Translations under genes and position numbers: made by a program
Shown: positions 56,465 through 64,000 of the stretch, in pieces
Position numbering within the stretch: the first letter of the stretch is position 1
Layout of the letters: every line of letters starts with the position of its first letter
From: Bog-756 sp963769765
GTDB lineage: Bacteria > Actinomycetota > Acidimicrobiia > Acidimicrobiales > RAAP-2
Direction: 5' to 3'
DNA length: 64,000 bases
NCBI GenBank assembly: GCA_963769765.1
Contig: CAVYNA010000005.1
Span: 62,001 to 126,000 of the forward strand
Notes under the pieces: model-generated
The model's input: only the letters and a program-made list of their open reading frames with translations
Databases searched by the model: none
Told to the model about the DNA's origin: nothing

Positions 56465-57667
56465 ATGGCAGCTGACGATCTCTGGATCCTCGGGATCCAC
56501 ATGACGAAGTTCGGCAAGCACCCCGACCTCGACCTGGTCGACCTCGCGTCGGAGGCCGTCCTCGGGGCCCTTGCCGACGGTGGCGTCACCATGCAGGACA
56601 TGGAGGTCATCGGCGCGGGCAACTTGATGGCCGCCAACGCCGGCATCGGCCAGCAGCTTCAAAAGCAGCTCGGCCAGACCGGCATCCCCGTCTACAACGT
56701 CGCGAACGCGTGCGCCACCGGGGCCACCGCATTGCGGGTGGCGTGCATGGCGGTGAAGTCAGGTGAGGCCGACATGGGGCTCGCGTTCGGCGTCGAGAAG
56801 CTCTCGGGCGCCGGCCTCCTCTCGGGTGGGAGCCGCAAGGACGACTCGGACACCTGGACGCCCTCGGGACGTTTCGGGGCGGTCGCGCCGGTGGATGGTC
56901 GCATCGGCACCGAGATCATGCCCGGGGTCTTCGCCCAGATCGGCATGGAGTACGGCCACCGCTACGGCGGTACCAGCTTCGAGCTCTTCGCGCGGATCAG
57001 CGAGAAGAACCACGCCCACTCGACGCTGAACCCGCTGGCCGCCTACACGAAGAAGATGACGCTCGAGGAGATCATGGGCGACGTCATGATCGCCTACCCC
57101 AACACGCGCCCGATGTGCTCGGCCAACTGCGACGGTGCGGCCGCAGCGGTCGTGGTGAGCGGGACGAAGCTCAAGACGCTCTCCGGTGAGCAGCAGCGCC
57201 GTGCGGTGAAGATCTCGGCGTCGGTGCTCACCACCGATCCGTGGGAGGAGTCGTGCCAGGTCCTCCCCGACGTCAACACCCTGACGCGGAACGCCGCCAC
57301 ACAGGCCTACGAGCAGGCCGGCGTCGGTCCCTCCGACCTCGACCTGGTCGAGCTGCACGACTGCTTCGCCACCGCCGAACTCGTCCACTACGACAACCTC
57401 ATGCTGTGCGAGCCCGGTGGAGCCGTCGACTTCTTCAACTCCGGTGCGCCCTTCCGCGACGGATCGACTCCGGTCAACGTCTCGGGTGGCCTCGAGTCGA
57501 AGGGCCATCCCATCGCTGCCACCGGCATCGCCAACGTGTGGGAGGTGGCGACGCACTTGCGGGGCGAGGCCGGCAATCGTCAGATCGAGGGGGCGAGGGT
57601 CGGACTCACCCACGTGATCGGGCTCGGATCCGCCTGCGGCATCCACATCCTCGAGAAGGCCGCCTGA
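56465..57667 (+). CDS. Thiolase-family protein (SCP2/Ltp-type)
   Basis: Protein of 400 residues of the lipid-transfer/SCPx thiolase group. NVANACATGATALRVACMAV has the acylation Cys, LVELHDCFATAEL and ESKGHPIAATGIANVWE (catalytic His) follow, and GLGSACGIHILEKA ends the protein with a second Cys. The intact Cys pair argues for a thiolase rather than a Cys-less Ltp2 retro-aldolase. With the DUF35 partner it forms a two-gene operon; probable beta-ketoacyl-CoA cleavage in sterol or fatty/aromatic acid breakdown. GGAGGGTG precedes ATG 56465. Confidence 0.88.
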   Translation: MAADDLWILGIHMTKFGKHPDLDLVDLASEAVLGALADGGVTMQDMEVIGAGNLMAANAGIGQQLQKQLGQTGIPVYNVANACATGATALRVACMAVKSGEADMGLAFGVEKLSGAGLLSGGSRKDDSDTWTPSGRFGAVAPVDGRIGTEIMPGVFAQIGMEYGHRYGGTSFELFARISEKNHAHSTLNPLAAYTKKMTLEEIMGDVMIAYPNTRPMCSANCDGAAAAVVVSGTKLKTLSGEQQRRAVKISASVLTTDPWEESCQVLPDVNTLTRNAATQAYEQAGVGPSDLDLVELHDCFATAELVHYDNLMLCEPGGAVDFFNSGAPFRDGSTPVNVSGGLESKGHPIAATGIANVWEVATHLRGEAGNRQIEGARVGLTHVIGLGSACGIHILEKAA

Positions 57668-57674
57668 CCGCTCG

Positions 57675-57998
57675 TCACCGGTGCCCGGCGGCCTCCCGTC
57701 GGATCCACTCGAGGTAACCGCCCGAGCCGCCGGCGAGCTCCACCACGACGATCTCCGGAGTCTCGTACGGGTGGGCGACACCGACGGCCTCGACCACGTC
57801 GGGCGCGAGCTCGGCGGTCGTCTTCAGGCACACCGACCACTCCTCGGCGCGCTCGAGTGCGCCCTTCCACCAGTAGCGGCTCTCCACTGGACCGCTCCGC
57901 TGACCACAGGCGACCAGTCCGCCGGCGAGCAGCGCGTCGACGATCGCATCGGCCCGTTCGGAGTCGTCGATGGTGAAGCGCACCTCCACGCAGTCCAT
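57675..57998 (-). CDS. cutA: Divalent cation tolerance protein CutA
   Basis: Protein of 107 residues of the trimeric CutA1 family (PII-like fold). DAIVDALLAGGLVACGQRSG, SRYWWKGALERAEEWSVCLK and the signature VGVAHPYETPEIVVVEL are typical. It has been linked to copper tolerance, but the actual role remains unclear. Starts at ATG 57998. It converges with the thiolase gene. Confidence 0.88.
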   Translation of the reverse strand: MDCVEVRFTIDDSERADAIVDALLAGGLVACGQRSGPVESRYWWKGALERAEEWSVCLKTTAELAPDVVEAVGVAHPYETPEIVVVELAGGSGGYLEWIRREAAGHR

Positions 57999-58180
57999 CC
58001 CGTCCTCCGATCTGACGTTTCCGACGGACCCGCCGTCCGACGGACCTGGGTGGCCGCCGCCAGGGCGAAGAGCGTGGAACACGGTGCCTCGTCGTCGGTG
58101 CAGACTACCTGGCAAGACAACGACCCCGGCCTGGGCGCGAGCTGTGAGCACGCAGGTCGCGCGGCCCCGAGGGAGGAGCG

Positions 58181-58699
58181 ATGGCCACTGTCGAGGAGCT
58201 CGCCACCGAGCTGGCCGCGCTCCGACTCCGGCTCGAGGCCACCGAGGGCGTGCTCGCGATCCACGCCCTCAAGGCGCGCTACGCCGATCTAGTCGACCGC
58301 CGCTTCTGCGAAGGTGCCCCGGTCGACGTCGCCACGATGGACGCCCTCGCCACGGCGGCCGCCGAGTTGTTCACCGAGGACGGGGTCTGGGACGGCGGAC
58401 CGACCCTCGGACGGGTCACCGGTCGTGCCGCCATTGCCGAGCGCCTCGCGCGTCCGACGCTCACGTTCTCGCGCCACCTCTTCGTCAAGCCGGAGATCAC
58501 CGTCGACGGCGATCGCGCGACGGGACGGTGGGACCTGCTCAGCCCGTGCCGGACGCCCGAGGGCACCTCGTACTGGATGTGCGGCTTCGAGGACGACGAG
58601 TACGTACGGACCGGGTCCGGCTGGCTGCATGCGAGCATGCGGCTCACCACCGTCTTCATGGCGCCCGTGGGCGGTGGCTGGACGGACGTGTTCGCCTGA
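58181..58699 (+). CDS. SnoaL-like/NTF2-like protein
   Basis: Cone-shaped NTF2 fold of 172 residues. The first helix is ELAALRLRLEATEGVLAIHA, followed by LKARYADLVDRRFCEG. The typical FTEDGVWDGGPTLGRVTGRA, RHLFVKPEITVDGDRATGRW and a final GWLHASMRLTTVFM follow. Members are hydratases, isomerases or dehydratases in steroid and polyketide metabolism. GGGAGGAG precedes ATG 58181. The substrate is unknown. Confidence 0.84.
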   Translation: MATVEELATELAALRLRLEATEGVLAIHALKARYADLVDRRFCEGAPVDVATMDALATAAAELFTEDGVWDGGPTLGRVTGRAAIAERLARPTLTFSRHLFVKPEITVDGDRATGRWDLLSPCRTPEGTSYWMCGFEDDEYVRTGSGWLHASMRLTTVFMAPVGGGWTDVFA

Positions 58700-58871
58700 G
58701 CAACGGCCGTCCTCGGCCGACCTCCGGGTGGGGTCGATGGTCGACCGGCCGGGCGCATCCTGCAACAGGTCCGAAGCCGCCCTCTCTTTCGTCATGGGCA
58801 TTGCCATATCATCGGGTTCCACCAGGTCATCGCCTGTCGGCGGTGCGGACCAATGAGGTGAGCCACCCGCC

Positions 58872-61130
58872 ATGCAGAGCTACGAACCGTTCGACGGGGT
58901 GATCGCGAGGACCGAGGTCGAGTCCCGACCGTCCTGGCCCGAGCCACCCCACCCCGGTGAGGACGCCCCCAACGTGGTGCTCGTGCTCCTCGACGACACC
59001 GGCTTCTCCCACTTCGGCTGCTTCGGCTCGGAGCTCACGACGCCCAACATCGACGGGCTGGCGGCCCGCGGGCTGCGATACACCAACTTCCACGTGACCC
59101 CGCTCTGCTCGCCGACACGTGCGGCGCTGCTCACGGGCCGAAACCACCACGAGGTCGGCATGCGCTCGCTCTCCAATTTCGACAGCGGGTATCCGCACAT
59201 GCGCGGGCACATCTCCATCCACGCGGCCACCGTCGCCGAGGTGCTCCGCGACCGCGGGTACGCGACCTTCGCCGTCGGCAAGTGGCACCTGTGCCCAATG
59301 GACCAGGCCTCGGCGGCGGGTCCCTTCGACCAGTGGCCGTGCCAGCGCGGCTTCGACCGCTACTACGGCTTCCTCGAGGGGGAGACCGACCAATTCCATC
59401 CCCAACTCGTCTACGACAACCACTCGGTCGACGCTCCGGCCACCCCCGAGGAGGGCTACCACTTGAGCGAGGACCTGGTCGACCATGCGCTCTCGTTCCT
59501 CCACGACACGGTCTCGATCCGTCCGGACCGGCCCTTCTTCACCTACCTCGCCTTCGGCGCGATGCACGCGCCCCACCAGGCTCCGGCCGACTACCTCGCC
59601 CGGTACCGAGGCCGATTCGACGAAGGGTGGGACGTCGCGCGAGACCGCTGGTTCGCGCGGCAGCTCGAGATGGGACTGTTGCCGCCCGCCACCGAGCTCG
59701 CACCCCGCAACCAGGGCGTCGAGGCGTGGGACACCCTCCCGGAGAACCAGCGCCTCCTCGCCACCCGCCTCCAGGAGGCCTTCGCGGCCTTTCTCGAGCA
59801 CACCGACGCCCAGATCGGGCGGCTGATTGCCGGGCTCGAGGCGCTCGGACAGCTCGAGCGCACGCTCTTCATCCTCCTCTCCGACAACGGCGCGAGCCAG
59901 GAGGGCGGTCCGTTCGGTGTGCTGCACGAGATGAAGTACTTCAACTTCCTCGTCGAGACCCCCGACGAGGCCGTCCACCGCATCGACGACATCGGCGGAC
60001 CGCACAGTCACGCCAACTACCCGTGGGGCTGGGCCCAGGCCGGCAACACGCCGTTCAAGTGGTACAAGCAGAACACCCACGAGGGCGGCGTCCATGTGCC
60101 GCTCGTCGTGCACTGGCCCGGCCGGCTCGAGGGCCCCGGCGGGGTACGTGACCAGTTCCACCACGTCAACGACCTCGTCCCCACCATCTACGAGGCGCTC
60201 GGCGTCGAACCGCCGGAGAGCTACCGGGGGCTCGAGCAGCTCCCGGTCACCGGGACCTCGATGCTCTCCACGTTCGGCTCACCGGAGGCACCGTCGACAA
60301 AGGGCGTGCAGTACTACGAGATGATGGGCCACCGCGCCATCTATGCACACGGTTGGAAGGCGGTCACCCGGCACCAGCCCGGAACCTCGTTCGACGACGA
60401 CGACTGGGAGCTGTACCACCTCGCCGAGGACCGCTCCGAATGCCGGAACCTCGCCACCGCGGAGCCGGCCAGGCTCGCCGAGCTGATCGAGCTCTGGTGG
60501 CGGGAAGCGGCCGAACACGGCGTCCTCCCACTCGACGACCGGACCATCGAACTGTTCTTCACCCGCTATCGCGACCGGTCACCCCACCCGGTGAGTCGCC
60601 GGTACACGTACCGGCCGCCGATGGCGCCGCTCCCCGCGCAGGTGGCGCCCGCGTTGGGAGGGCGCGGCTGGGACATGACGGCCTCGATCGATCGACCCTC
60701 CGGCGCCGGCGGTGTGCTGTTCGCCGCGGGCACCGAGAACTCGGGAGTCAGCCTCTTCGTCCAGGCCGACCTGCTGGTCTTCGACTACAACTGCTTCGGC
60801 GACCATACGGTCGTGTTCTCGGACCATCCGGTCCCGACCGGTGTCACCTCGGTCGGGGTGCGCTTCCGCCGGTCGGGAAAGGGTGCGGAGGCGACACTCG
60901 TGATCGACGGCCGACCGAGCGGCACCGTCTCGATCCCCTTCGCGATGACCATCATCTCGAGCGTCGGCGCGAGCGTCGGCTACGACCACAGCGCGCCCGT
61001 CTCCGAGCGTTACCAGGGGTCCTTCCCCTTCGAGGGCACCCTCGGCACGCTCGAGGTCGACGTGCTCACGCCGCGCGACCGTGCCGACGAGGCCGAAGCC
61101 GACGCGCGCGCCGCAATGTCGCGACAGTGA
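58872..61130 (+). CDS. Arylsulfatase (type I, formylglycine-dependent)
   Basis: Sulfate ester hydrolase of 752 residues. NVVLVLLDDTGFSHFGCFGS supplies the metal Asp pair, and LCSPTRAALLTGR is the CxPxR signature in which Cys79 becomes formylglycine. GKWHLCPMDQ, HAPHQAP and SDNGASQEGGPFGV are later sulfatase motifs. The C-terminal 150 residues form an extra beta-rich domain. No signal peptide is seen, so the enzyme is probably cytoplasmic. It needs a formylglycine-generating enzyme encoded elsewhere. It could desulfate steroid or aromatic sulfates. Confidence 0.9.
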   Translation: MQSYEPFDGVIARTEVESRPSWPEPPHPGEDAPNVVLVLLDDTGFSHFGCFGSELTTPNIDGLAARGLRYTNFHVTPLCSPTRAALLTGRNHHEVGMRSLSNFDSGYPHMRGHISIHAATVAEVLRDRGYATFAVGKWHLCPMDQASAAGPFDQWPCQRGFDRYYGFLEGETDQFHPQLVYDNHSVDAPATPEEGYHLSEDLVDHALSFLHDTVSIRPDRPFFTYLAFGAMHAPHQAPADYLARYRGRFDEGWDVARDRWFARQLEMGLLPPATELAPRNQGVEAWDTLPENQRLLATRLQEAFAAFLEHTDAQIGRLIAGLEALGQLERTLFILLSDNGASQEGGPFGVLHEMKYFNFLVETPDEAVHRIDDIGGPHSHANYPWGWAQAGNTPFKWYKQNTHEGGVHVPLVVHWPGRLEGPGGVRDQFHHVNDLVPTIYEALGVEPPESYRGLEQLPVTGTSMLSTFGSPEAPSTKGVQYYEMMGHRAIYAHGWKAVTRHQPGTSFDDDDWELYHLAEDRSECRNLATAEPARLAELIELWWREAAEHGVLPLDDRTIELFFTRYRDRSPHPVSRRYTYRPPMAPLPAQVAPALGGRGWDMTASIDRPSGAGGVLFAAGTENSGVSLFVQADLLVFDYNCFGDHTVVFSDHPVPTGVTSVGVRFRRSGKGAEATLVIDGRPSGTVSIPFAMTIISSVGASVGYDHSAPVSERYQGSFPFEGTLGTLEVDVLTPRDRADEAEADARAAMSRQ

Positions 61131-61149
61131 GCACATCCGCGCCGCGGAA

Positions 61150-62004
61150 TCAGCCGGTGAAGCGTGCCGAGGCCCCGGCGTCGACGTCGATGACCGAACC
61201 CGTCACGTGGCGTGCGCCCTCCGAGACGAGGTAGAGCACCGCAGCGGTGATCTCCTCGGGCTCGAGCCAGGGCACGGGCTGCACGTGGAGCGCAGCCATC
61301 GGTCCCGCGACGTCGTCCATGGTCGGGTGCTCGAGGTCGGGGCGCATGATCCCATAGATCATGTCGTTGTGGATCATGTCGGTCGACACATTGCCGGGCG
61401 CGATGGCGTTGACCGTGATCCCGAATGCCGCCAGCTCGTACGCGACCGACTTGGTGAGGCCGATGACGCCCCACTTGGACGCCGTGTACGCGGGGATGCC
61501 CGGGTTCGACGAACGACCCATCATGGAAGAGATGGCGATGATCCGGCCCCACCGCGCGCGGCGCATGTGCGGTGCAGCCGCCCGCATCGCGTTGAACACA
61601 CCGGTCAGGTTGATGTCGATGGTCTCACCCCACTCGGCCGCGCTCATCGAGCAGACGGAGCCGAGCGCGGAGACACCGGCGTTGGCGACCATGATGTCGA
61701 CCGAGCCGAACGAGTCGTGCACCTCGGTCACGAAAGTGAGCATCGCCGCCAGATCGCGCACGTCAGTCACCGACGTGAGGCACCGGCGTCCTTCGGCCTC
61801 GACCAACCTGGCGGTCTCCGCGAGATCGCCGCTCGTCGCCATCGGGTAACTCACCGTTGCGACGTCCGCACAGGCGTCGCAGATCGCGACGTCGGCTCCT
61901 TCGCGGGCAAGGGCGACCGCATGGCTCCGGCCCTGGCCCCGGGCACCTCCGGTGACCACGGCGACCCGTCCCGCACAGGACCCCTCAGCGCGTCCGTCCG
62001 TCAT
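61150..62004 (-). CDS. Mycofactocin-type SDR family oxidoreductase
   Basis: NAD(P)-dependent short-chain dehydrogenase of 284 residues. The cofactor loop GGARGQGRSHAVALAREGAD and the following CADVATVSYPMATSGDLAET insertion are characteristic of the mycofactocin-coupled SDR subgroup. Further motifs: MVANAGVSALGSV (NAG), IIAISSMMGRSS (Ser) and YTASKWGVIGLTKS (Tyr-Lys). ATG 62004 has GGAGGAG upstream. Such SDRs hold NAD tightly and pass electrons to mycofactocin; no mftABCDE genes lie in this window. Confidence 0.9.
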   Translation of the reverse strand: MTDGRAEGSCAGRVAVVTGGARGQGRSHAVALAREGADVAICDACADVATVSYPMATSGDLAETARLVEAEGRRCLTSVTDVRDLAAMLTFVTEVHDSFGSVDIMVANAGVSALGSVCSMSAAEWGETIDINLTGVFNAMRAAAPHMRRARWGRIIAISSMMGRSSNPGIPAYTASKWGVIGLTKSVAYELAAFGITVNAIAPGNVSTDMIHNDMIYGIMRPDLEHPTMDDVAGPMAALHVQPVPWLEPEEITAAVLYLVSEGARHVTGSVIDVDAGASARFTG

Positions 62005-62082
62005 GGCTCCTCCGATCGCCCGGTCCGTCACCGGCGGCAGGATCCTAACGGGGGGCCGACCACCCGCTTCCCCGTCCCGACC

Positions 62083-62835
62083 TCAACGCGACCGTCCCCA
62101 TTCGCGGAGGACCTCGCGGTACCTGCGGTCCCACTCGTCGTAGGTCAGGCGCAGCTCGGGGCCCGGCCAGTCGGGCGCAAGCAGCTCGGCGGGAAGCAGT
62201 GGGTCCGCCTGGAGGTGGCGGAGGACCGCGGCGGAGAGCTCGAAGCCCTGTGCGAGGTCGGTCGGGCGCTCGGTGGGCTGCTCGCCGAGGCGGCGAACGA
62301 GCGCACGCGACCGTGCCGCCCATGCCTCGGGGGCGAAGAGGCGTGCGGCGAGCGCGACCGGATCCCCGACGGGTGCACCCGTGAAACGGGCGAGGGCCGG
62401 GTCCTCGTCGGGGTCGGGCCGGAGCGGGAGGTTGCACGGCCGCAACCAGAACCCCTCGCGCTGCTCGGCCAGTCGGGCGAGCGCGAGTCGGCGGCGGCGG
62501 GCCGCGCGTTCGTCGGGTGCGCTCCCGGTCGCCGTCACGACCACCATGTCCCACGTGCCGTCCCAGGCGGAGGTCGCCGCGGTCCGACTGGCCGACTGGC
62601 GGACCTGGCGGTCGGCCAGGGCGCCGGCGAGCCGGTACCGACCGCCTCCGTCGGTCACCGCCTCCCCCGAGGCGACCATCCGGCTGAGTGCGACCCGGGC
62701 CCGGTTCTCGTTGATGCCGAAGAGCCCGACCAGATGGACCAGATGCGCGACCGGCAGCTCGGGTGGATCGGCACCGAGCAGGGCACTCGCGAGCACCGAC
62801 CGCGCCGTGAAGGGAGCCTTACCAACTTGTATCAT
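62083..62835 (-). CDS. PaaX family transcriptional regulator
   Basis: Repressor of 250 residues, PaaX-like. The N-terminal winged helix reads ARSVLASALLGADPPELPVA followed by HLVHLVGLFGINENRARVAL SRMVA-type sequence (INENRARVAL helix). The C-terminal PaaX-C region has WDGTWDMVVV and LRLTYDEWDRRYREVL. PaaX binds phenylacetyl-CoA in Escherichia coli. Here it is divergent from a desaturase, with only 26 bp between the start codons, so the two promoters overlap. Regulation of the desaturase is likely. Confidence 0.85.
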   Translation of the reverse strand: MIQVGKAPFTARSVLASALLGADPPELPVAHLVHLVGLFGINENRARVALSRMVASGEAVTDGGGRYRLAGALADRQVRQSASRTAATSAWDGTWDMVVVTATGSAPDERAARRRRLALARLAEQREGFWLRPCNLPLRPDPDEDPALARFTGAPVGDPVALAARLFAPEAWAARSRALVRRLGEQPTERPTDLAQGFELSAAVLRHLQADPLLPAELLAPDWPGPELRLTYDEWDRRYREVLREWGRSR

Positions 62836-62861
62836 CTGTCTGGCAACTGTAATATGTCCGA

Positions 62862-63809
62862 ATGGCGCCGACCATGGTGCTCGACGAGTCGACCCGGCCC
62901 AAGGTGCTTCCGACCGAGCGCCTGCTCGCCAACGGGATGTGCCGACCGGAGCTCCGGCGCGAGCTCCGGCGGATCGACAACGTCCGCAACGCGGTGACCG
63001 TCCTCACGCTGTGGCTGTGGGTGGCGGTCATCATCGGTGGCGCGGTGTGGATCGGGAACCCGTTGGCCTACCTCGCGGCATTCGCCTTGATGGGTCCGAT
63101 GTACGCGCGCTTCGCCATCGTCATGCACGACGCGGCCCACAAGCTCCTGTTCGACGACAAGCGGCTCAACGACTGGGTCGGCACCTGGCTCGTCGCGTAC
63201 CCGGCCTTCACGCCGATCTCCTTGTACCGGCGCGGTCACTTCGCACACCACAAGGAGGAGTTCGGGGAGAAGGATCCTGACCTCGCCTTCTACGGCGGCT
63301 ACCCCTGCGACAGGCGCGCCCTGCGCCGAAGGCTGGTCCGGGACGCGGTGGGCATCTCGGGATGGAAGAACTTCACGCCGCTCGTGAGGGGGCTGCGACT
63401 GTCGGCCTATCGCCGGGTGTCGGCATCGATCATCGGCGTCCAGCTCGCGCTCTGGGCGGCGCTGTGGGCGGCGACCGGTCGCTGGTGGATCTACCCGCTG
63501 CTGTGGTGGCTGCCGTGGATGACCCAGTGGCGTGTGCTCAACCGGCTCCGGTCGATCGCCGAGCACGGCGGGCTCGAGGCGAGCGATGACCGCCGGGTGC
63601 CTTCCCACTCGGTGGAGCAGCACTGGATCGCGCGATTCTGGTTCGTGCCCTACCACGCGGGGCTGCACCTCGCGCACCACGTGGACGCCGGCATTCCCTG
63701 GCGGAACCTCCCGCGATTCCACGCAGAGCTGGTCCGGGCCGGCTACCTCACCGAGGACGCCACCTATCCGACCTACCGCGCGCTCTGGAGGGCTCTCTCC
63801 TCGGCCTGA
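62862..63809 (+). CDS. Membrane fatty acid desaturase
   Basis: Di-iron membrane desaturase or hydroxylase of 315 residues. The three His boxes are HDAAHK (89-94), HFAHH (126-130) and HAGLHLAHH (265-273). Membrane helices lie around residues 43-85 and 190-225. It may introduce double bonds into acyl chains or hydroxylate another lipid; the exact substrate is unknown. Starts at ATG 62862, 26 bp from the divergent PaaX-like start. It converges with pgi, 20 bp away. Confidence 0.87.
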   Translation: MAPTMVLDESTRPKVLPTERLLANGMCRPELRRELRRIDNVRNAVTVLTLWLWVAVIIGGAVWIGNPLAYLAAFALMGPMYARFAIVMHDAAHKLLFDDKRLNDWVGTWLVAYPAFTPISLYRRGHFAHHKEEFGEKDPDLAFYGGYPCDRRALRRRLVRDAVGISGWKNFTPLVRGLRLSAYRRVSASIIGVQLALWAALWAATGRWWIYPLLWWLPWMTQWRVLNRLRSIAEHGGLEASDDRRVPSHSVEQHWIARFWFVPYHAGLHLAHHVDAGIPWRNLPRFHAELVRAGYLTEDATYPTYRALWRALSSA

Positions 63810-63829
63810 CAGGCCCGCATGACGGCCGG

Positions 63830-64000
63830 TCAACTCCGGGCACGGAGCGTGCGGTAGCGCTCGACGAGCGACGCCGTCGAGCTGTCCTGCCCGGTCAGGT
63901 CCGGGTTCCCCCCATCGGCGAGGAGCGGCGCGAGCTGCACCGCCATCGTCTTGCCGAGCTCGACCCCCCACTGGTCGAACGAGTCGATGCCCCAGACCAC
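63830..64000 (-). CDS. pgi: Glucose-6-phosphate isomerase (3' end only)
   Basis: The last 56 codons of Pgi. The visible sequence starts VVWGIDSFDQWGVELGK, the conserved C-terminal region with the family (I/D)SFDQWGVELGK motif, and ends YRTLRARS. The rest lies beyond the window. Glycolytic isomerase interconverting glucose- and fructose-6-phosphate. Confidence 0.93.
   Translation of the reverse strand: MVWGIDSFDQWGVELGKTMAVQLAPLLADGGNPDLTGQDSSTASLVERYRTLRARS

Overview
The window is high-GC DNA with frequent GTG starts, long antisense open frames and many 1-4 bp stop/start overlaps. Several gene types point to the Actinobacteria: an HspR/HAIR-controlled dnaK-grpE-dnaJ-hspR-clpB operon, clpS next to a DUF2017 gene, a mycofactocin-type short-chain dehydrogenase, an OmpR-type GlnR-like box near amt-glnK, and an EtfD-like membrane Fe-S protein. 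My inference is an aerobic heterotroph of Acidimicrobiia type; lineage cannot be proved from this sequence alone.

Layout. 1-3.3 kb: 3' part of ctaA (heme A synthase), clpS, DUF2017, a Glu-Asp-Phe tRNA cluster and a PadR-type regulator with a striking tandem operator. 3.2-16.3 kb: a nearly complete de novo purine (IMP to AMP) cluster plus pyrE, read leftward in three blocks (purA-purD-purB-purC-purS-purQ; purL; purF-purM-pyrE), interrupted by two rightward genes (a conserved hypothetical and a PHP-domain phosphoesterase). 16.3-23.1 kb: the heat-shock operon. 23.1-31.8 kb: gpmA, amt-glnK, small membrane proteins, a cyclic-nucleotide-domain protein, an EtfD-like gene carrying two apparent frameshifts, dcd and tRNA-Gly.

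31.8-44.1 kb looks accessory: two large secreted repeat proteins (tandem Ig/IPT-like modules; Ig-like plus BNR/Asp-box propeller), two small exported proteins, a PAS-PAS-PAS-LuxR regulator, an MFS exporter beside a TetR-like regulator, and an LCP-family cell-wall ligase.

44.1-62 kb is catabolic. Its core is a leftward, translationally coupled seven-gene operon: four subunits of a 2-oxoacid:acceptor oxidoreductase, a D-2-hydroxyacid dehydrogenase, a xylose-isomerase-like TIM barrel and a Gfo/Idh/MocA oxidoreductase. It is followed by a methyltransferase and preceded by an acyl-CoA synthetase-like gene and a TetR regulator. The operon promoter and the synthetase/TetR intergenic region share a distinctive sequence element. 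The synthetase-like enzyme has Gln where the family has its catalytic Lys. Around this lie an amidohydrolase/class II aldolase pair, a DUF35/thiolase pair, a sulfatase and a mycofactocin-type dehydrogenase. Together these suggest oxidation of a hydroxylated, possibly sulfated or aromatic/cyclic substrate to acyl-CoA. The window ends with a PaaX-type regulator divergent from a fatty-acid desaturase, and the 3' end of pgi.
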